DNA from: Leptospirillum sp.
GTDB taxonomy: Bacteria; Nitrospirota; Leptospirillia; Leptospirillales; Leptospirillaceae
DNA length: 25,052 nucleotides
Direction of reading: 5' to 3'
Assembly (NCBI GenBank): GCA_027343785.1
Contig: DAHWKF010000031.1
Location: 1-25,052, forward strand
Shown: positions 1 through 6,463 of the stretch, one piece after another
Position numbering within the stretch: position 1 is the stretch's first letter
Layout of the letters: the number at the start of each line of letters is the position of its first letter
Translations under genes and position numbers: made by a program
The notes under the pieces: generated by a model
Seen by the model: the letters and a program-made list of their open reading frames with translations, nothing else
The model's database searches: none
Told to the model about the DNA's origin: nothing

Positions 1-141
1 ATACGCCAGAAACTCCGCCATCTTGTTGGCCGCCAGTACCCGCGTGATCGCCGCCGTCAACGTCGTCTTCCCGTGATCCACGTGCCCGATCGTTCCGATG
101 TTCAGATGCGGCTTCGTTCTTTCAAATTTCGCTTTGGACAT
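1..141 (-). CDS. tuf: Elongation factor Tu, N-terminal 47 codons (runs off the window)
   Basis: EF-Tu is the cytoplasmic GTPase that delivers aminoacyl-tRNA to the ribosome. Only the first 47 codons are in the window. The start ATG is at 139-141 and the frame is open to base 1. The N-terminus reads MSKAKFERTKPHLNIGTIG, followed by the P-loop GHVDHGKT, which is diagnostic of EF-Tu. A GGAGG ribosome-binding site lies about 6 bases upstream of the ATG, which fixes the start. Three tRNA genes (Tyr, Gly, Thr) lie immediately upstream on the same strand, the arrangement known from the E. coli tyrU-glyT-thrT-tufB operon. EF-Tu is therefore probably co-transcribed with them from the promoter at 645-673. 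The switch II region and domains 2 and 3 are outside the window. Confidence 0.97.
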   Translation of the reverse strand, partial: MSKAKFERTKPHLNIGTIGHVDHGKTTLTAAITRVLAANKMAEFLAY

Positions 142-244
142 GCATGCCTCCATTGCAGCATGAAACAGTGACAAAAAAGTTACGCATGAATTCTCTTCGA
201 AAAACAAAAAGCAACAAACGGTTTTCAATCCATGCAACAGATCA

Positions 245-320
245 TGGAGCCCTTGACCGGGATTGAACCGGTGACCTCATCCTTACCAAGGATGTGCTCT
301 GCCAACTGAGCTACAAGGGC
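245..320 (-). tRNA. tRNA-Thr(GGT)
   Basis: The minus strand folds as a complete 76-base cloverleaf. The acceptor stem pairs GCCCTTG with CAAGGGC, the D arm is normal, the anticodon loop is TTGGTAA (anticodon GGT), and the T arm has GGTTCAATCC. Discriminator T is followed by an encoded CCA (complement at 245-247). It is the last tRNA before tuf, about 100 bases upstream of the EF-Tu start. The sequence between them shows nothing beyond leader. Confidence 0.97.
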
Positions 321-344
321 ATGCCCCGGTCATCGGACCAGAAC

Positions 345-419
345 TGGAGCGGGAAACGGGATTCGAACCCGCGACATCCAGCTTGGAAGGCTGGCGCTCT
401 ACCGCTGAGCTATTCCCGC
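345..419 (-). tRNA. tRNA-Gly(TCC)
   Basis: A 75-base cloverleaf on the minus strand. The acceptor stem is GCGGGAA/TTCCCGC, the anticodon stem CCAGC/GCTGG encloses CTTCCAA (anticodon TCC), and the T loop is GGTTCGAATCC. CCA is encoded (complement at 345-347). It is the middle member of the tyr-gly-thr-tuf cluster, 24 bases upstream of tRNA-Thr. Confidence 0.97.
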
Positions 420-458
420 AGTAAAAGAGACTTTTTTGGAAACCTCAAACATACATTA

Positions 459-544
459 TGGTGGGGAGGGGAGGATTCGAACCTCCGAAGCCGTCTGGCG
501 ACAGATTTACAGTCTGTTCCCTTTGTCCACTCGGGAACCTCCCC
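459..544 (-). tRNA. tRNA-Tyr(GTA)
   Basis: An 86-base class II tRNA on the minus strand with a long variable arm. The acceptor stem is GGGGAGG/CCTCCCC, the anticodon loop CTGTAAA gives anticodon GTA, the T loop is GGTTCGAATCC, and CCA is encoded (complement at 459-461). It is the first gene after the consensus promoter at 645-673. The roughly 95-base leader between them has no open reading frame of note. Confidence 0.97.
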
Positions 545-644
545 ATACTCGGGCGATGTTCCAGACTCAAGCCCAAGGAATCATCTTGGGGATAAGGGAA
601 CCCCAGACTCTTGAACCCTATACCAAGCCCAAAAACAAAAGGGA

Positions 645-673
645 ATTATATTCTCGGGATTACCCTTTGTCAA
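645..673 (-). promoter_or_regulatory. Perfect sigma-70 consensus promoter of the tRNA-tuf operon
   Basis: On the minus strand a -35 TTGACA (complement at 668-673) and a -10 TATAAT (complement at 645-650) are separated by exactly 17 bases. This is a full 12/12 match to the sigma-70 consensus at optimal spacing. Transcription would start near 638, about 95 bases before tRNA-Tyr. A very strong promoter fits a stable-RNA plus EF-Tu transcription unit. That it drives the whole cluster is inferred from position. Confidence 0.88.
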
Positions 674-708
674 ATCGGCAATCTTTGTATCCCGCTCCCA
701 TAGTGCCC

Positions 709-1470
709 TCAGGGCTTCATCGCCATCTCGACCTGTTTAAGACCTGACAGAAAAAACGAAAGCGTCTTCTGGGTTTCGGGGTTGGATAAAAGGCGAATCG
801 TCCCCATAATCCCTCCAGGGGCATCCTCCGGCGGAGCAGGAATATTTTTGAGCACATTGTAAACATTGCCCTGCCAAGAAATGGCTGTTTCCATCAAAAG
901 CATGACCCTTTCAACCAGGGAATCCGTCAATAACCTCCGTATAGCGACCAGCACCGAGGCGAGTTCTGGAATGGTGTCGAGAGCTCCCAGCTCTTTCAGA
1001 CGGTTGACTGCCACAACCATGTCATCGACCGGTAACCGTTCAATTTTTCCAAGAACTTCCGTCGCCTTTTCCGCCTGCATTGCCACCCTTTCGACAAGGG
1101 TGTCGACACCCATGAACTGGACGGCCCGAATCGCGCCCCCAATCTCCGCAAAAGACTGAAAAGCTCCCGTTTTTTCCGCAACCTCAACGACATCCATCAA
1201 GCGAAGCAAGGCCGGGGAGATTTTTTCGAGTCTTTCCATCAAAAGGAGCGTATCCGGACGGGTCAGACGATCAAGCAATATTGTGGCTTTTTCCAGAGAT
1301 TCCGCCAGGCGTTCCACCATTGAATTTGTCTGGATATCTGACAAGGCTTTCCCCGCAATCTGGACCTCCTCCAGAACCTGTATCCGTTCCAGGAGGCTGG
1401 TCAGACGCTTGTCGGTTTCCGGGTCGGCCAATTTTTTTCCAAAAGACCCACCCTGCTCGGTCTGTTCCAT
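709..1470 (-). CDS. DUF1641-family protein, partner of the SQR-like flavoprotein
   Basis: A 253-residue protein with no signal peptide or clear membrane span. It is rich in amphipathic helices with repeated hydrophobic heptads of the type DTLLLMERLEKISPALLRLM and TDSLVERVMLLMETA. This is the look of the DUF1641 family, whose biochemical role is not established but which often sits beside sulfide:quinone reductases and other quinone-linked oxidoreductases. It follows the SQR-like gene by only 15 bases on the same strand, so the two are almost certainly co-transcribed. The start ATG at 1468-1470 has a strong GGGGGAG site six bases upstream. A role as a partner or membrane-docking subunit of the flavoprotein is inferred from linkage only. 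No cysteines suited to metal or heme binding are visible. Confidence 0.75.
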   Translation of the reverse strand: MEQTEQGGSFGKKLADPETDKRLTSLLERIQVLEEVQIAGKALSDIQTNSMVERLAESLEKATILLDRLTRPDTLLLMERLEKISPALLRLMDVVEVAEKTGAFQSFAEIGGAIRAVQFMGVDTLVERVAMQAEKATEVLGKIERLPVDDMVVAVNRLKELGALDTIPELASVLVAIRRLLTDSLVERVMLLMETAISWQGNVYNVLKNIPAPPEDAPGGIMGTIRLLSNPETQKTLSFFLSGLKQVEMAMKP

Positions 1471-1485
1471 CTGAAACTCCCCCTT

Positions 1486-2625
1486 TTAAAGAATTCCGCG
1501 GGCCGTCAGCCAATAAAGCCTGTTGTATGTCAGTTTCATCCAATGGATAGCGGAGGTGGGAGGGGGAGGGGATGGAGGGTTGGTATAGTTGAAGGAGATA
1601 TAAGTTGCCTCGTTCTTTCCTGTTTCAATAAAACAGAACACCTTTCCGTCATAAAGACGGGTCGCTTTTTCTCCGTGGACCACGCTGATGACGTTTTCAA
1701 CAAGTATGTCCGCCGAGAAATGAGCGGTTGATCCCGCCTTGGAAACCGGTAGATTTGTCGTGTCCCCCACCACAAAAACGTTTTCCTGCCCTTCCATCTG
1801 CAAGGTTTGTTTGTTTGTCGGAATCCAACCACCCTCTCCCAGGTTGTTGTCCAGAATCACCTTGGCTCCCCGATGAGGAGGAATGGTGATCAGGAGGTCA
1901 AATGGAACCGTCGATCCTTCCAGGCTGGTCAAGGTTTTGGCTTCAGGATCCACCTCTTTCATGTTGAAAAAAACTTCCGACCGGATGCCCCGCTCCATAA
2001 AAACAGGCCCAGCCCATTGAGCAACCGCGGGAATTGTATGCAATGCCCCGACGGGGTAGGTATAAAAAACCTCCGTTTTATCCCGGATGCCCTTGGTACG
2101 AAGATAATTGTCGAGCATCAGGGTGACTTCGAGAGGGGCCACAGGGCATTTGTGAGGAACACCCATGGCAACAACGATCTTTCCTCCCTGAAATTGCCTT
2201 AACGCTTCGCGCAGCTTCAGAGCACCCTCTTCTGTGTAGAACCAGTGCCCACCCTTTTCCAGACCCGGAATCAGATCCGGTCTGGGGACTGAACCTGTTG
2301 CAATGACAAGGACATCAAATGGGTATTCCCGCTTTGCAGCCGAGACCAGTTTCTGTCCCGGAATATCAATTTTTTCAACCGGATCCACTATAAAATGAAC
2401 CATCGGATCCAGAATATCCTTTTGAGGACGCTTGATTTCCTCCGGACGCACCAGGTCGAAGGGCAGGTAAAGCCAACCCGGTTGGTATGAATGCGTTTCG
2501 GTGTTTCCCAGGAGGGTCAGTGACACGGATCCGGACTTCAGTTCGGCAGAAAGTTTTCGCGCGATCTGGTTCGCCACGATCGTCCCGGCAATTCCGCTTC
2601 CCAGTATGACAATTTTTTTACCCAT
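1486..2625 (-). CDS. Sulfide:quinone oxidoreductase-like FAD/NAD(P)-binding flavoprotein
   Basis: A 379-residue pyridine nucleotide-disulfide oxidoreductase-fold protein. The N-terminal dinucleotide-binding motif is GSGIAG (residues 9-14), the second nucleotide motif is VIATGSVPRPD (about 108-116), and the FAD-binding VFVVGDTTN is at about 283-291. Cys160 in KCPVAP and Cys331 in VFCFIE match the two redox cysteines of the SQR family that take up sulfide sulfur. The additional N-terminal-side cysteine near residue 128 of type I SQRs is absent. The C-terminus has a proline-rich tract (about 350-356) and an amphipathic end that could touch the membrane. SQRs oxidise sulfide to polysulfide at the cytoplasmic membrane and reduce quinone. 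That chemistry is likely here but unproven. The ATG at 2625 is preceded by GGAGGAACAAG. A DUF1641 gene follows in the operon. Confidence 0.8.
   Translation of the reverse strand: MGKKIVILGSGIAGTIVANQIARKLSAELKSGSVSLTLLGNTETHSYQPGWLYLPFDLVRPEEIKRPQKDILDPMVHFIVDPVEKIDIPGQKLVSAAKREYPFDVLVIATGSVPRPDLIPGLEKGGHWFYTEEGALKLREALRQFQGGKIVVAMGVPHKCPVAPLEVTLMLDNYLRTKGIRDKTEVFYTYPVGALHTIPAVAQWAGPVFMERGIRSEVFFNMKEVDPEAKTLTSLEGSTVPFDLLITIPPHRGAKVILDNNLGEGGWIPTNKQTLQMEGQENVFVVGDTTNLPVSKAGSTAHFSADILVENVISVVHGEKATRLYDGKVFCFIETGKNEATYISFNYTNPPSPPPPTSAIHWMKLTYNRLYWLTARGIL
1558..1579 (+). other. Canonical G-quadruplex-forming tract
   Basis: The plus strand has four runs of three or more G with loops of 1, 1 and 5 bases (runs at 1558-1560, 1562-1566, 1568-1571 and 1577-1579). 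On the coding strand of the SQR-like gene this encodes the proline-rich tract near the C-terminus. The motif is seen directly. Whether it folds or is functional is unknown, and codon usage for proline explains it adequately. Confidence 0.55.
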
Positions 2626-2768
2626 CTTGTTCCTCCATCAGAGAAAAGCTGCAATCCACATGCTGAGAAAACCGGCTGGCATTTTCCCGGAAAATCCGAT
2701 AACGTCCAATGAGTCCATAAAAATATAACCGTTCGAAATGATACAAAAAATATACTGTTTCTTGCATT

Positions 2769-2795
2769 GATCACGGGATTAACGATTCCCGGATC
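2769..2795 (-). terminator. Stem-loop just downstream of tRNA-Leu, possible terminator or processing hairpin
   Basis: Six bases after the CCA end of tRNA-Leu the transcript can fold into GATC-CGGGA / TCCCG-T-GATC. That is a nine-base-pair stem with one bulged T and an eight-base loop. The T6 run follows only about 18 bases later rather than directly, so it is not a textbook intrinsic terminator. It may end the tRNA transcript or mark its 3' processing before the SQR-like operon. Confidence 0.35.
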
Positions 2796-2800
2796 CTGTC

Positions 2801-2886
2801 TGGTGCGAGAGGCGGGAGTTGAACCCGCACGGAGTTTCCCCCGCCAGATCCTAAGTCTGGTGCGTCTGCCGTTTCGCCACTCTCGC
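2801..2886 (-). tRNA. tRNA-Leu(TAG)
   Basis: An 86-base class II tRNA on the minus strand. The acceptor stem is GCGAGAG/CTCTCGC, the anticodon stem CCAGA/TCTGG encloses CTTAGGA (anticodon TAG), the variable arm is long, the T loop is GGTTCAACTCC, and CCA is encoded (complement at 2801-2803). It is isolated: the upstream neighbour is the divergent membrane-protein gene 30 bases away, and downstream lies the SQR-like operon. Confidence 0.96.
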
Positions 2887-2916
2887 TATATTTAAGGAGA
2901 AATTCTAGCGGAAACA

Positions 2917-3951
2917 ATGAATAAAATCATTCAAAAGCGCAGTGCATTCACGGGACCTTCCTTGTCGGTCTTTTTTCTGCTTCTGTCGGATATCTTCGTC
3001 GCCGTTCATGGTGTACGGACAGAAACACCCCTCCTGAACTTTCCTTTTCTTGCACTGGTGCACACGCTGGCCATTCTCGTGATTTTTCCCGCTGCGCTAC
3101 TCATCGGACTCACAGAAACCGTGATCGGAAGAATGGGCGCTGCAATGGTTATTGTAGGAGGGATCGTTCTGGTTCTCGGATTTTCTTTCGTCCCCCGGTC
3201 ACTGGTTCCCACCGAGGCCGGCCTGATGATTCTGGCCGGATGCTGGTTTCTGATGAAGACCCCTCTGGCCAAGGCTTTTTCAGAACTATTCTGTTCCGAA
3301 CGGTTTATTTTTTGGGGTTTAATGTTGACCGTCCTCACAGGGATCATTCTGGGACTCACACTGGCAAGGCCCTGGATTGACCCCATACCTTTCCGGGGAA
3401 TCCTGCTGCACGCTTTCCTGGGAATCGCCTTTACCCTGACAGCCTTATCTGCCTTTCCCCTGAAACGGAGTGGGGACAACCCGAAGACCACGGGAAGAAC
3501 CCTGACCGCTTTTTTCTACCTGTCGGGCATGACCGTCATTTGCATTCTTCCTCTCGGAAGCGATCTCAAACGCTGGATCGTCCTCTCCCTTGCTTTGCTG
3601 TTGTCCGGGATGACATTTCGGATATTCTTAAGAGGAGAGAGGGCTGCCTTACCGTTTGCCTTGCTGGCGGGGGGCATTTTCGCCTTGTCGGGTTCTTTCT
3701 GGCAAACCACGCCCGGACCATCCATGGTCTTCTTTCTTCTGACATGGATGTATTTGTTGACGGGACAGGCCTTTGGTCCGGGGAAGATCGCGATTCTTTC
3801 GGGAAGCGCCGGTTCTATTTTGATCCTCTCCGGGTTATGGCAGGCGAGTCTGATGTTTATTTATATCGGCATGATCACCCATCTCGGAACCTACGTCTCC
3901 GTTCTGGGTGCCAGAACATGCGGGGCGAAAGATGCGCATCGCAGAGGATAA
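2917..3951 (+). CDS. Unrecognised polytopic membrane protein (about 11-12 spans)
   Basis: A 344-residue, very hydrophobic protein with a short cytoplasmic-looking basic N-terminus and about 11-12 predicted transmembrane helices covering nearly its whole length. Spans lie roughly at 14-33, 42-64, 70-91, 97-113, 128-150, 160-180, 195-213, 217-235, 243-262, 268-288, 292-311 and 313-332. I do not recognise the family. A few histidines are scattered, one in HTLAILVIFP in span 2, but no clear heme or copper motif is present. The start ATG at 2917 has an AAGGAGA site at 2894-2900, unusually far (16 bases) upstream, so the start is only moderately certain. It is one of three plus-strand genes here, stands alone, and converges on rimO with a 30-base gap. 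Transport or a redox-membrane role would be guesswork. Confidence 0.75.
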   Translation: MNKIIQKRSAFTGPSLSVFFLLLSDIFVAVHGVRTETPLLNFPFLALVHTLAILVIFPAALLIGLTETVIGRMGAAMVIVGGIVLVLGFSFVPRSLVPTEAGLMILAGCWFLMKTPLAKAFSELFCSERFIFWGLMLTVLTGIILGLTLARPWIDPIPFRGILLHAFLGIAFTLTALSAFPLKRSGDNPKTTGRTLTAFFYLSGMTVICILPLGSDLKRWIVLSLALLLSGMTFRIFLRGERAALPFALLAGGIFALSGSFWQTTPGPSMVFFLLTWMYLLTGQAFGPGKIAILSGSAGSILILSGLWQASLMFIYIGMITHLGTYVSVLGARTCGAKDAHRRG

Positions 3952-3981
3952 ATCCACTACATTGCATGGAGATTGTTTCAC

Positions 3982-5433
3982 TCAGGCAGGATCGATTTCT
4001 TCCGGTACAGAGGTTTCCCAGGCCTCGATATCGTAAGGGTGCACTTTTTTCACCCGACAGGAAACAATGCTTCCGGGAGCGGCTTCTCCACTCAGAATCA
4101 GGACTTCCCCATCGATGCCATCTGGAGCCATCCCTTCCAGACGTCCGGAGAGGACCAGAGGGGATTGCTCGGAAGGCCCTTCAACCAATACGGGCATAAC
4201 TTTTCCGACCCAGCCTTTTTTTTTCTCAAGGGAAATGCCTTTCTGAATCCCCATGAGCTTTCTCCGACGCCTTGTCTTGACCCTCGAGGGAACCTGTCCT
4301 TCCATCCCGAATGAAGGCGTTCCTTCCTCCCTCGAAAACGGAAAAACACCGACATGATCAAGCTGGGCCCATTGCATGAATGACTCGATTTCCTGAAATT
4401 CTTCCTCTGTTTCTCCTGGAAACCCGACGATGAAAGTCGTCCTGAGGGTGATATCCGGAATTGTCTCCCTGACCCTGTCAATCAGGCGCATGGTCGATTC
4501 CCGATTCCCGGGGCGATTCATTCTTTTGAGAACGGACCCGCTCACATGCTGGAAAGGAATATCCAGATATTTCAGGACAGTGGGAGAATCACGCATCACT
4601 TTCAGAAGACGGTCGGAAACCAGGGTCGGATAGGCATATAGCAGTCTGACCCAAGGGATACGACCGATCCGGTCTATTTCCTCAAGAAGCCGGGGTAGAC
4701 CTTCGGTATCTCCCAGATCGCTCCCGTACCGTGTCAAATCCTGGGCAATAAGCGTAACTTCCCTGACGCCTTCGTCCGCCAGCATCCGTACCTCCTCCAG
4801 CAGGCTTTCCCGCGTCCGGCTGAGCTGAAGCCCCCTTGAAAGCGGAATGGCGCAGAAAGAGCACGTATGGTCGCACCCTTCCGATACCTTGAGATAAGCG
4901 CGATGTTGCGGCGTCAGACGCTTGCGCCTGAAAGGGATCGACTGGGGAGAGATCAGTGTTGTCGGGGCAGCCGTTCCGGCAGAACCCGCATAAGACAGCC
5001 GATCGCCAATCATGCTCTCTTCAGACGGGGTCAGGAAAAGGTCCACTTCGGGAAGGAGGCCGGGCAATTCTTCCCGGTAGCGGGAAACGAGACACCCGGC
5101 ACCCACGAGAATTTTTGCCTTTCCTTCCTCTTTATATCGCGACAGTTCGAGAAGGGTGTCAATCGACTCCTTCCGAGCCTCTGTCACAAAACTGCAGGTA
5201 TTGACGACAATCACTTCGGCGTCTTCGAGATCGGGGATGACCCGGAACCCTTTTTCGGAAAGAGCATGAATCATTGTTTCCGTATCCACCAGGTTCTTCG
5301 GGCAGCCCAGGCTCACAATACCGACTGTCTTTTCCTTCAAATCCCCGAGGGAACTGTTCCGGTTTTCCGGAATACGCATGGTTTTCTCCGAATCCTCTCC
5401 GATTACTTTCTGATCCGCCAGTTCCCTGGACAT
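3982..5433 (-). CDS. rimO: Ribosomal protein S12 methylthiotransferase RimO
   Basis: RimO is a cytoplasmic radical-SAM enzyme that adds a methylthio group to a conserved aspartate of ribosomal protein S12. The N-terminal methylthiotransferase domain begins at VGIVSLGCPKNLVDTE and has the three auxiliary-cluster cysteines (about residues 44, 80 and 114). The radical-SAM CxxxCxxC cluster is CDHTCSFC (about 187-194). The C-terminal about 70 residues are a TRAM-like domain. The SLGCPKNLVD signature and CAIPLSRG favour RimO over MiaB. The frame is open to 5544, but the ATG at 5433 has GGAGG eight bases upstream and gives 483 residues. The ATG at 5379 (465 residues) also has a GGAG site and is nearer the family's usual 430-450. 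It diverges from the coiled-coil protein gene at 5548. Confidence 0.93.
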   Translation of the reverse strand: MSRELADQKVIGEDSEKTMRIPENRNSSLGDLKEKTVGIVSLGCPKNLVDTETMIHALSEKGFRVIPDLEDAEVIVVNTCSFVTEARKESIDTLLELSRYKEEGKAKILVGAGCLVSRYREELPGLLPEVDLFLTPSEESMIGDRLSYAGSAGTAAPTTLISPQSIPFRRKRLTPQHRAYLKVSEGCDHTCSFCAIPLSRGLQLSRTRESLLEEVRMLADEGVREVTLIAQDLTRYGSDLGDTEGLPRLLEEIDRIGRIPWVRLLYAYPTLVSDRLLKVMRDSPTVLKYLDIPFQHVSGSVLKRMNRPGNRESTMRLIDRVRETIPDITLRTTFIVGFPGETEEEFQEIESFMQWAQLDHVGVFPFSREEGTPSFGMEGQVPSRVKTRRRRKLMGIQKGISLEKKKGWVGKVMPVLVEGPSEQSPLVLSGRLEGMAPDGIDGEVLILSGEAAPGSIVSCRVKKVHPYDIEAWETSVPEEIDPA

Positions 5434-5547
5434 ATGGAAAACCTCCGACCCTTTGGATATGATGTCACCTGTTAAAAAAATCTTCAGCAAGTCATTCAAT
5501 GCGCAAGAAACCTCCCGAAAGGGTGGCCTTGTAGAAAGGAACAACGC

Positions 5548-6000
5548 ATGAAATGGCTTCTCGTAATCCTGATCTTCAGCGTTCTGGGTGTCGGTTATCT
5601 TGTGGAACAGTCAGGCCAGAACTCCCGAAAGCTGGGGCAGATTCAAAACCAGGTTTCATCACTCCAGATCCAGCTGAACAAGGAAAAGGCGGAAGCCCTC
5701 CAATCCCTTCGGGACGTCAAAAGGTCCCTCCATCTCCATATGGCGGAGTCATCCATTGAAGATGCTGTCAAGGATATCCTGGACCAGAATTATGGTCAGG
5801 CAGATTCAGCCGTTCGGTCAGCGCTGGAAAATATCCGGAAAGCCCATCCTGAAAAAAAAGCCTCACCCAATCTGGAAACGGCAGGACAGCTATTGAAGCA
5901 AGCCCTGGAACAGGCCAAAAATCTGGATCCCAAGACCCTCTCCAGCCTGAATGAGGCTGACCGGGCGATCCGGAAGGAAATAGCCGGATCCGGCCGCTAG
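5548..6000 (+). CDS. Small membrane-anchored coiled-coil protein of unknown function
   Basis: A 150-residue protein. Residues 3-20 (WLLVILIFSVLGVGYLVE) form a signal anchor with no cleavage motif. Residues about 25-65 (KLGQIQNQVSSLQIQLNKEK region) are a likely coiled coil, followed by a helical, charged periplasmic domain (about 75-145) that could resemble a single TPR-like hairpin. I do not recognise a named family. The start ATG at 5548 has an AAAGGA site seven bases upstream. It is divergent from rimO, with 114 bases between the two proposed starts, and converges with the DUF4177-like gene, whose stop is only four bases away. No terminator fits between them. A structural or envelope-organising role is plausible from topology alone. 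Confidence 0.7.
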   Translation: MKWLLVILIFSVLGVGYLVEQSGQNSRKLGQIQNQVSSLQIQLNKEKAEALQSLRDVKRSLHLHMAESSIEDAVKDILDQNYGQADSAVRSALENIRKAHPEKKASPNLETAGQLLKQALEQAKNLDPKTLSSLNEADRAIRKEIAGSGR

Positions 6001-6004
6001 AAAT

Positions 6005-6175
6005 TCAGCCAGGCATTTCATCCTGGTGACGCTTGAAAATACACTGATAGGGAACATCGGGGTTATTCATGACAATGACCTGAACCAGTTCCCAACCGTC
6101 CTCTCCAATAAAATTCAGCTGGTTTTCCACCTGCTCCCGGCTGACCCCGAAAACCCGGTATTCCCAGGCTGCCAT
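6005..6175 (-). CDS. DUF4177-like 56-residue protein
   Basis: A short gene of 57 codons that a 60-residue cut-off would miss. The protein starts MAAWEYRVFG, continues with GEDGWELVQV, and ends with YQCIFKRH. The spacing of EYR, GWELV and a C-terminal aromatic-x-x-IFKR is the pattern of the DUF4177 family of small soluble proteins, whose function is unknown. The ATG at 6173-6175 has an AGAGGA site eight bases upstream. It begins three bases after the stop of the coiled-coil gene at 6179, so the two are likely translated from one message. It appears to be the last gene of the long operon that begins near 16981. Family assignment is from motif pattern, not from a search. Confidence 0.72.
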   Translation of the reverse strand: MAAWEYRVFGVSREQVENQLNFIGEDGWELVQVIVMNNPDVPYQCIFKRHQDEMPG

Positions 6176-6178
6176 GGA

Positions 6179-6403
6179 TCAATCCTCTCCCTTGACAGCT
6201 TTCTTGCCTCCATCCAGCATTCCGGAAAGTCGAGACTTTTTCTGATGGACACGTCTGAGACGCTTTTTCAGCCTTTTAAGATTCTTGTCCTTGGCTGCCA
6301 TGGTTTTGTCGACCGTTTCCCGGATTTCTTGCCGCTTCTTTTTTAATGACGCCCGCCGGACTTCGAGTTTTTCAATCTTTTCCTTGACTACAGATTCTTG
6401 CAT
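6179..6403 (-). CDS. Small, highly basic coiled-coil protein
   Basis: A 74-residue protein made almost entirely of Lys, Arg, Glu and Leu. It runs as one continuous amphipathic helix over about residues 1-60 (for example EKIEKLEVRRASLKKKRQEI and KNLKRLKKRLRRVHQKK), so it is a probable coiled coil with strong positive charge. There is no signal or membrane segment. The ATG at 6401-6403 has a GGGGAG site four bases upstream. It sits 60 bases after rlpA and three bases before the DUF4177-like gene. The composition would allow nucleic-acid or ribosome binding, but I recognise no family. The antisense frame is not more convincing, and the good ribosome-binding site supports this as a real gene. Confidence 0.65.
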   Translation of the reverse strand: MQESVVKEKIEKLEVRRASLKKKRQEIRETVDKTMAAKDKNLKRLKKRLRRVHQKKSRLSGMLDGGKKAVKGED

Positions 6404-6441
6404 AATGCTCCCCTCACATATGAAAAATGGTTGAAGTGATA

Positions 6442-6462
6442 CCGAAGGCCAAGACCTTCAGG
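6442..6462 (-). terminator. Weak stem-loop directly after rlpA
   Basis: The rlpA transcript can form a seven-base-pair stem (CTGAAGG with CCTTCGG, one G-T pair, six-base loop) immediately after the stop codon at 6464. A T5 run follows about 12 bases after the stem, too far for a standard intrinsic terminator. It may attenuate expression of the two small downstream genes or simply protect the 3' end of the longer message. Confidence 0.25.
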
Positions 6463-6463
6463 C

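Noticed and set aside
294..747. Two overlapping plus-strand open frames of about 100 residues
   Set aside because: They lie on the antisense of tRNA-Gly and tRNA-Tyr and the promoter, have no ribosome-binding site, and their codons are simply complements of tRNA arms.
6009..6026. CCAGG/CCTGG stem-loop as a terminator for the plus-strand gene ending at 6000
   Set aside because: Only a five-base-pair stem without a T-run, and it lies within the DUF4177-like coding end.
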